From Porodaedalea pini (taxonomy: Eukaryota > Basidiomycota > Agaricomycetes > Hymenochaetales > Hymenochaetaceae): 64,000 nt of DNA. A program made the translations under genes and the position numbers. The stretch covers positions 186,001 to 250,000 of the forward strand of contig NBAY01000022.1 of assembly GCA_002794775.1 (NCBI GenBank), read 5' to 3'. Of this stretch, positions 56,900 through 64,000 are shown piece after piece; the stretch's first letter is position 1; every line of letters starts with the position of its first letter. The notes beneath the pieces were generated by a model. It was given only the letters and a program-made list of their open reading frames with translations. It was not told where the DNA came from and ran no database searches.

Positions 56900-58150
56900 T
56901 TCATTTCTTGATTAATGATTAAAACCAAACCATCCTTTGGGCTTCCAACAAGCTTGAGGGCTCTGGTGCGGAGGAATACGTGTACGAGTTTGATACATCC
57001 CACCTGTTGTAGATTCCCCCAGCCGATCCAACTCGAGCCGCAAACAAAATGTAATTTAATACTAATGCACAATGTTCACTAGAACTCAAAAATTCGTGAT
57101 GGTATGAGATAAGAGCCAAGGGTTAATATCTGGCGATGGGCGGTGCTTCCGGTCTAATTGCATATCAAGGCACCAGTCAAGTCCTGCAATAAATAGCAGA
57201 CTCCTGTCTGCCCGCCGCGACTCCGTGCTGCGCATACTATCCCATCGGTGCCTGCTAGGAAGCGGTTCTAAATCCAAAAGGTTCAATACAAAACCCGATA
57301 ATCAGTGACACTTCTCCCTCACAGATTTGTTCGCAGATTGGCACGAGTCCCCCATGGCTGTACGTTTTTGCACATCCGCTCCCGTGAGTGCACAATTCTC
57401 TGCGCAGTCTATATACGTTTTCACTGACCTCCTGTCTTTTTTCCTTCCGCTGATGCTTCGCTAGCATTTCATTCCGATAACTAACGCGTTTCTCGTGGGT
57501 ACGGAACGGCCTAGTGCCTAATCGCTGAACTGACAACCAACACATCTGTCTTCTGAACATTGATGTTCTCACTCAAAATATGTCCCTATCTCAAAGTCTC
57601 GCAAGAGCGGTGGGAACGACGTGTTATGTCTTCAGCTTGGCTATAGAACTCGTGGTCATGATCTCGGTGCGCTCTATTTTCAGACTTCCCTAAACTTCAG
57701 TGAAGAGCGTCTCAGAGTATGAATCTCTGAGCTTTGGCTTCTTTCTGTTGGTAATGCTGACAAGGCGAGTACTTTCATAGAGACTGCTGGAAGACGCTAA
57801 GGAAGGCAACCTGAGGTGGACCGGCCATAGCTAGGTTGTCTCATGCTCCGAGTCAAAGCTTCTCTGAGGGAATTTGCGAAGTGCTTAAGATAGCCACCGC
57901 CATTTTAAAGTCGCTGACAAGCACCGTGGCTGCGGGCAGGTTTATTTTAGCATGGCAATGCGGCAACAATGTACCCATTCCGGTAAGCACAGTGCAGATA
58001 ATGTGGTTGGTGTTGCAGAAGCTTTCTTCAAGTTCTGGAGAAACACGTCGAGATTCCATCTCGGTCGCTCCCTAAGACGGACAAGTACAACGCGCGCTCT
58101 CTCTCTCTCTTCTAATCACTTAGTAAATTACATCACAGAAGACTGAAAAT
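56900..58150. other. Convergent spacer, aspartokinase / NmrA-like gene
   Basis: About 1.25 kb between two 3' ends, with no recognised gene. A plus-strand frame at 57836-58075 has a helical look but no support. No repeats were noted apart from a short (TC)n at about 58097-58110. Confidence 0.5.
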
Positions 58151-59248
58151 TCAAGACAAGTAGAGGTCTCTGGCGTAGTCTTCCAACGACCCCAACTCCT
58201 TTCCCAACTCTGGATAAAGCTCCCTTGCATCGAGTGCACCACCGTATTCTGGCTTCTTCGCATTTTCCACAGTATTATCCCCGCGAACCCAGAGACTGTG
58301 CCAATATTGAGAGTGAAGCGTTTCGAAGAAATCTCCGGAATCACCAAGCTTCCGCATTATTTCCTCCACGCTGAGATGCGGCAAGTCGAACTTCAACCCG
58401 GAAATGCGTTCGGCGAGTGCAAGAGCCTCATTCTGTGACACCTCTTCCGTCCAGCAGAAAACGTACCGGTTCAATGTGCGGTCGTCGACGATGATGCGCG
58501 CGACGAATTTGCCAATGTCACGCACGTCGGTAACAGCACATTTAATATCTCCAGTACCAAAACGATACTTGGAATGATCCAAAATGCTTGTCGTGTAGGC
58601 CTTCGAATGATCCGGATAGGGAAGAAGCACTTGCATCCTAAGAAGTCATAAGCGACATTGAACAGCAGAGCTACAAGAGAGCGTATTGACCACCAGCCAA
58701 CGTCGATGAAAGTATATCCGATGCCAATTTCCTTGATATAGTCTTGAATGGAAAGTTTCTAGCAGACGAAGGAGTGTATCAGACCTGATCTCAGTCCACA
58801 GAATAACTTGAATATCACGTACATCATCGAACATTTTCCTGATCCCCCGGACACAAGCGGGGCCCCAATCGCACGGAATGAGCCGTTTAATGCCAGCCTT
58901 CTTACTGGCGTCCGCAAGTGATTCCTGAAGATGTATGTAGAATGGATATATGGCTGATATGACTATATCGACACCCTTCAACGACTCCGTGAGCTGGTTG
59001 ATATTCGAGTTCTCGAGATCCAGAACGCGAATCTCGACACCTCGGGACTTCAGCGCATTAACTTGGGGCTTTGACGCCGACGGCGGACGAACGCCGGCGA
59101 CAACTTTCTACACAAAACAGTAAGTTCAAGAAGAGACTGAATCGGTGAGAGCGTAGCGCACGAAGTTTCCACTCTCGAGGAGCCCGTTCAGAATATTTGA
59201 GCCGGCCTCTCCAGTCGCACCTATAATCAGGACAGTTTGCTTGCACAT
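58151..59248 (-). CDS. NmrA-like / isoflavone-reductase-like NAD(P)-binding protein
   Basis: An atypical short-chain dehydrogenase of the NmrA/isoflavone reductase group. These proteins bind NAD(P) and act as reductases or redox-sensing regulators. It starts at 59248 with MCKQTVLIIGATGEAGSNIL, in which GATGEAG is the GxxGxxG dinucleotide site. After a short intron come KVVAGVRPPSASKPQVNALK, EIRVLDLENSNINQLTESLK and VDIVISAIYPFYIHLQESLA. Next is AGIKRLIPCDWGPAC, whose Cys-Asp-Trp-Gly motif is typical of the fungal group. IGYTFIDVGWW and DHSKYRFGTGDIKCAVTDVR follow, and it ends SLEDYARDLYLS at 58151. Three to four introns are inferred. The substrate is unknown. It is divergent from the E(z) gene, 606 bp away. 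Confidence 0.85.
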
Positions 59249-59854
59249 TGTGTGTCGGTAATTTATGCGGTGTTAATCGCCTTTAAAGCACTTAAATAGC
59301 AGTAGTTCTAGCGAGGATCCGACGGAGCCGATATCGTGACATAACATAGATTACAGGGCTTTATTAAGCTTTTGAATTGCGTTGTTCAGCCTAAGTGAAA
59401 GATTACTCGAGTTCTGTGTGCAGATGAATAAGCCATAGGATGCCCGTAGAAAAGTTTCGATGGGGTTACGTTTGAAAATTGAGATTAATATTAATATTGG
59501 TGAACTTTTTTTCGGAAGCTGCGGCTGGTTAGAGTTCTTCATAAGCTTCCGATATCTGAGAATAATCAACCAGATTTGTTTGTTGAACTTGGTTGACGGT
59601 TAGTAAGTTCAAGATGTCGCGATATAGATAGCTGCACGTGCAAATCCAAATTGAAACTCCGTGTGAAAGGCGCATGCCAATGGGCGTTGTTGTCGATCAG
59701 ACTCAAGACTCGTACTCTTGCAATAGGCTTATGTTCAGTCTGCTATCACTATTACACAACTCTTCTTCTACTAGCATTCTTTCATCTACATCTCATCGCT
59801 CTACTGGTCCCATCTGAAGACCTCATATTGTAAAGCACGTTTTCTTCGAGCCTT
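59249..59854. promoter_or_regulatory. Divergent intergenic region, NmrA-like / E(z)
   Basis: About 606 bp between divergent starts. It contains ATTAATATTAATATT (59484-59498). No clear TATA box was seen. Confidence 0.4.
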
Positions 59855-62688
59855 ATGGAGGATCTATCTCGCCCAATAAAGCTGCAAACAGACCTATCTT
59901 CATCGGCATCATATGACGGAACTGCAATAACTGCAATTACCGAAATCTCTTCGTCGGCTACTGATTCGGATGACCCAGAAGCTCGAAGGCGGACAATACT
60001 CAAGACATATTGCGAGGTTGAGAAAGAGTTCTTTTCATGGGAGCAGCAGATGTGTATGGATGCCATTACCTCACTCCACCGGGAGTCATCTGGTTTATCG
60101 AGTCTCCTCGCTGAGGAGTATCCTCTTGATGTTGTTAGTGCGGATGATTACATGTGCGATGGACTGGAAACCCGGGACGGCGACAAGAGCGTGGTGACTT
60201 ATATGAACAGAGGTCAAGTTCGAAACGTTAAGGTAGTAAAGAGAAGTTTTACGGCGCCAAGGCTCGAGCAGTTTCCAACGTATGAATCATGTACGCCATC
60301 GACAATAAGTCTTGGACCCCGTCGCTACCAAGTCCCGCATGATGAAACTCTTTCATTTATTCCATACGCCGATGATAAGAATTTTGACTGGCAAAAGTTC
60401 GTTGGCTTTCACAAATGGTTCGCGTGGACGAACAACGCAGACTTGGATCCTGACAGTAAGTATGTCGTACTCTGATCTACCCGGACCTTTTCAAAAATGT
60501 TATTCGCAGTTGAGCAAATACAGTTTGAGACGGCAAGAAGACTTCTCGTCGACTATGGTATGGATGTCGCTTCTATCGATGCTGCCAATAGCAAGTGTTT
60601 GCCACTTCTTCGCGAGCACGAGCAATATGGGTTGCTTTGGCGTAATACACAAAGGCCAGTCAGCTCAGTCTTCTCATAGATAAGTTCCTTTGCTTAGATA
60701 AGAGCCTTTTGTAGAGACTCATTGCCATGGGTTGAAGAAAGGCTTAAGGAGAAAGGGGTTGCTGGTCCCATAAGTGAGATATATCCCAACAAGTACAAGA
60801 TTCCCGCATCAGACGTGAAAGGACGTCTCGAGTCGATGAATAAGGAATTCTGCTCGAATCTGAATTGCATTGGAATTCGTTGTCGAACTCACAGTATGTG
60901 ATGGTCATTAATCCTGCACAATCTATTGATGTGCATCCAGCCCCGTCTGAACCAAATCCCTCGGGGTTCGAACCGAAGTTAACAAGCGACGAGCTGTTGC
61001 ACACGATAGAAAGCCCTTGCGGCGAGAAATGTACTAAGAATGCCAATGCTGAGCAACTAGTGGGCTGCCATAGATTCTTGTGTGATCAATCCATTGATAT
61101 TCCACTTTCTAGGACGAAGTAGTATGGGACAAGAACACTGTCGATCTTCTGGAAGAGATATTGAAAGTGTGTGCTGACACCTCTCCCTGCAAGCTGGCAT
61201 ATACGGTCAGAAAGCCGTGCTACGAGGTACTTCGATTTTCGTTTGTCTCTCCATGCCTACAATAACGTACCATGTTACTTTCTGCTTCTACTTCACTTCT
61301 CATTGCAGGTCTTTGCTCACCGACGATGGCTGGTTCTTGACGATAAAGTATTAGCTGCAAGGGAAGCAGATCTGCGGAAGCCCCTTGCCGGAGGCAAGTT
61401 ACATATTATCCAGGGCTGACTCTTACTAATATGATCTTCCTAGCTCAAATTGCGAAAGGCAAAATGAATGTCGTGTAAGTCTGCATTGGTACATTCCTTC
61501 GTCCTTAGTTATTCATGCTTGTGGCAGTGGCAAACCCTGCCGACACCCCGGACAGTGCGGCAAAAATCTGAACTGCAGCTGCTGGGAGGCGGGAGTCTAT
61601 TGCCAGCGGACATGCTGGTGCGATTCTTCATGTATGTGATTCAATCCTTCTACGTGCTGTCTTACTCACACTCGTCTTGTAGGCGTTCAGCAATGGAAGG
61701 GTTGTAATTGTGGTTCTAAAGGGGCAAAGCATAATTGTAAGTTTGGTCAAAATAGGTGTCCGTGCGTGAAAGCCTATCGGGAATGTGATCCGGAGTTATG
61801 CAAAAGCTGTGGTTCTGCAAAGTGAGTGTTGTACACCTGACCTAGGAATGACGAACTGATACCTTCTACTCTTTGAAGATGTGAGATAGCAGTTCATCTT
61901 TGAAATTCATTCACGCATTGAAACTTTTGTGTCAAAGCTCATGGCAAACGGAAACCGTCCTGCATGAACTCTTCATTCCAGCACGGAAAGAAGAAGGCGA
62001 GTAGTCGAATTCAACGCTGATTCTAACTGGTATAGGCTATGTAGAATTAACTGACTCTTTTTGTTGTCTTCTACAGCGGCTAAAAATCAAACCGGCTAAA
62101 TATGGATACGGCGCATTTCTCATGGGGTCTGTTGACAAGAGACACGAGCTCATAGGAGGTAGATACGATTTCCTGCTTCACCGTTAAGATACACTGATGC
62201 CAGTTTCTCTTGGAGAATATGTCGGTCGCATTATTGAAGAGGAAGAGGATACAGAGGCATTGGAGTGCGTATACAACGCTAGAAGTGCAAACGGAGCCTC
62301 GACTAATGCTGAACCGTATTAAGCTTCCTTAACAAGTATCGGGGCCGTAACTACACCTTTAATGTCGGTGGCCGTGTTCTCGATGCGTTTACTATTGCGA
62401 ATGAAACGCGTTTCCCAAATCATGGCGAGCCCGGTGCAAAGGAGTTGAATTGCTATTGTAGAGGTTCGTGTGATCGATGCTTGTCTCTGCTCACACTCAC
62501 AACAGTTTAAACTCCGTATAGAATTCTTGGTTAATGGCGAATACCGCATGGGCATCTTCTCCAACAGTGAGCTGCATGTTATTTTGTTCAGGGCAAGTCT
62601 CAATCCACCCTGATATTCCTAGGGCCTATCCAACGTGGTGAAGAAATCCTGTTTGATTACGGGGAGGACTTTTTTCTTGACAAGTAAT
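59855..62688 (+). CDS. EZH2: E(z)/EZH2-type Polycomb histone H3K27 methyltransferase
   Basis: This is the catalytic subunit of Polycomb repressive complex 2, which methylates H3K27 and silences chromatin. The N-terminal part starts MEDLSRPIKLQTDLSSSASY and is family-specific (DDKNFDWQKFVGFHKWFAWT, CSNLNCIGIRCRTH, ESPCGEKCTKNAN). A Cys-rich CXC (pre-SET) domain spans about 61530-61830: CRHPGQCGKNLNCSCWEAG, CQRTCWCDSSC, CNCGSKGAKHNC and CPCVKAYRECDPELC. The SET domain follows: KYGYGAFLMGSVDKRHELIG, EYVGRIIEEEE, NVGGRVLDAFTIANETRFPN, HGEPGAKELNCY, and after an intron EYRMGIFSNRPIQRGEEILF with DYGEDFF. The stop is at 62686-62688. The NHS motif of most EZH2 proteins reads NHG here, with a slightly longer loop before NCY. 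About ten introns; some junctions are approximate. Confidence 0.92.
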
Positions 62689-62884
62689 TTCAAGCAACTC
62701 TAGCGCAGTGTATATGTAGTCTCTTCGATGAATGTTTCAAGAGTGTTTTATCTTGACAGAACTTGGTGTATCTGCTATTGCGCAGAAGGTTTCACGAATT
62801 TATATGCTTGTTACGTAAGTACTTAACTAGGGTTGACGCGCTCGACAGGGCGCAGCGGTGGACTCTCGTTTAAGACCTTCATCA

Positions 62885-64000
62885 TGTTGCCGCACGCAGA
62901 GCGCACGAACGCGAATATGCTGTTTGCAAACTTCAACCAAGACTTCTCGTGAGTCCTGCAAGCTGAAATTCCAGTTCCGGTTCTTATATGTCAATGCGGC
63001 AAGATGCATTTCTGTCGGGACCAAGAAGGGCTACAGTATCACCAACTGCGATCCATTCGGTCGAGTGTACACGATGAGTAAGTTGGACTTCGTACGCGTT
63101 GTATGGCTTTGTCTGATATACGAAAGATGATGGCGCGCGAGGTATTGTGGAAATGTTGTTCTGCACGTCGCTCATTGCGCTGGTCGGCGCGGCGGACCAG
63201 CCCCAGTCGAGTCCTCGCAAGCTGCAGATCGTGAATACCAAGGTGTCAGGAACCCTTCTGTTCGTTGAATGCCTTCAAGCTAACCTGTGTGTTCCTCAGC
63301 GACAATCTATGATCTGTGAACTGCTGTTTCCGTCATCCATTCTAGCAGTCAAGCTCAACCGGAAGACACTGGTCGTCGTGCTTGAGAACGAAATTTATAT
63401 ATACGACATCTCTAAGATGCGCCTCATGCATGTCATCGAGACTACACCAAACCCTGAAGGTGGGTATCCCACCATGGCTATTGGATAATAGAGCTCAGAT
63501 GCACCTTTAGCCGTCTGCGCATTGTCGCCGTCTGCCGATTCATCGTATCTGGCTTACCCATCGCCCGTCCCTTCTCCTACGGCTCCTCTTTCACAGCAAC
63601 CCGCACCAGCATCTCAACCTCCGGCAACCACACAGCAGTCTGGCGACATCATTCTCTTCTCTACTCGAAAACTAATAGTGGAGAATGTAATACAGGCACA
63701 TAAATCGCCCATCTCTTTTCTCTCTATCAACTCCTCCGGAACGATGCTCGCTTCAGCATCCGACAAGGGTACCGTGATTCGTGTTTGGAGCATACCGGGC
63801 TCGGAGAAACTGTATCAGTTTCGACGCGGAACGCGAGAAGCTCATATTTACTCGATGAACTTCAACACGATGTCGACGTTGCTTGCAGTTAGCTCTGCGC
63901 ACGACACTGTACACATCTTCAGTTTAGGGCCCCAGAAGGCTTCTAGCTCGTCGACGAATGGGAAAAGCGGTCCACCCAGTAGTCCTTCCCCATCAATAGA
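62885..64000 (+). CDS. ATG18: ATG18 / WIPI autophagy PROPPIN, 3' end cut by window edge
   Basis: Atg18 is a seven-bladed beta-propeller that binds PI3P and PI(3,5)P2 and is needed for autophagosome growth and vacuole size control. The start at 62885 gives [20 protein letters not shown]; an in-frame second Met precedes [10 protein letters not shown]. Intron 1 is 62949-63003. Exons then read [80 protein letters not shown] and [21 protein letters not shown] Pro/Gln-rich loop follows. Blade 5 has [20 protein letters not shown], and then the phosphoinositide-binding FRRGT motif (about 63820-63835) and [11 protein letters not shown] Ser-rich loop runs to the window edge. It is in tandem with the E(z) gene, 196 bp downstream. 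Confidence 0.93.

Noticed and set aside
57836..58075. Helical-looking frame that vaguely resembles the N-terminal domain of fungal NLR or MLKL-like proteins
   Set aside because: Too short, no flanking exons with NACHT, kinase or repeat domains, and resemblance is by general feel only.

Overview
The window is fungal nuclear DNA, most likely from a mushroom-forming basidiomycete (Agaricomycetes). The evidence is short GT-AG introns of roughly 50-90 nt splitting nearly every gene, an atypical extended G-alpha subunit, a TPR-CHAT gene, a WOPR (Gti1/Pac2) regulator, a fungal Tad/I-like LINE with RNase H, and basidiomycete-style SEC5, ATG18 and E(z) proteins. The species cannot be fixed from the sequence. 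No tRNA, rRNA or CRISPR array was seen.

Layout. 1-925 (-): 3'-truncated flavin-dependent oxidase. 1493-5188 (-): exocyst subunit SEC5. 6208-7743 (+): D-arabinitol-dehydrogenase-like MDR enzyme. 9157-11681 (-): WOPR transcription factor, followed by a gene-poor 7.5 kb spacer. 19222-21559 (-) and 21732-22094 (+): a head-to-head pair of mitochondrial genes, DNAJC11-like and MDM35. 22733-29012: a near-intact non-LTR retrotransposon with an 11-bp target-site duplication, inserted at the promoter of the next gene. 29141-32134 (+): peroxisomal ABCD fatty-acid transporter. 32482-33987 (-): F-box protein. 34471-36252 (+): disordered protein of unknown function. 37744-39117 (+): ADH6/CAD-type alcohol dehydrogenase. 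39453-40601 (-): decayed unknown reading frame. 41016-43128 (+): decayed TPR-CHAT gene. 45545-about 48715 (-): atypical G-alpha. A second gene-poor spacer of 6 kb follows. 54736-56899 (+): aspartokinase. 58151-59248 (-): NmrA-like reductase. 59855-62688 (+): E(z)/EZH2-type Polycomb methyltransferase. 62885-64000 (+): 5' part of ATG18.

These are mostly independent housekeeping genes (secretion, mitochondria, peroxisome, amino-acid synthesis, autophagy) mixed with developmental and signalling regulators (WOPR, G-alpha, E(z)). The two regulators WOPR and G-alpha have by far the longest upstream spacers. Those spacers are rich in the same short palindromic words (AATATTAAT and AGTACTAGT) and in degenerate hexamer tracts such as (TCCGAG)n. 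This shared pattern, the LINE insertion at a promoter E-box, and a 4-nt microexon with an altered switch II in the G-alpha gene are the most notable observations. Exon limits were read by eye from splice consensus and family resemblance. Starts are given only where the sequence supports them.
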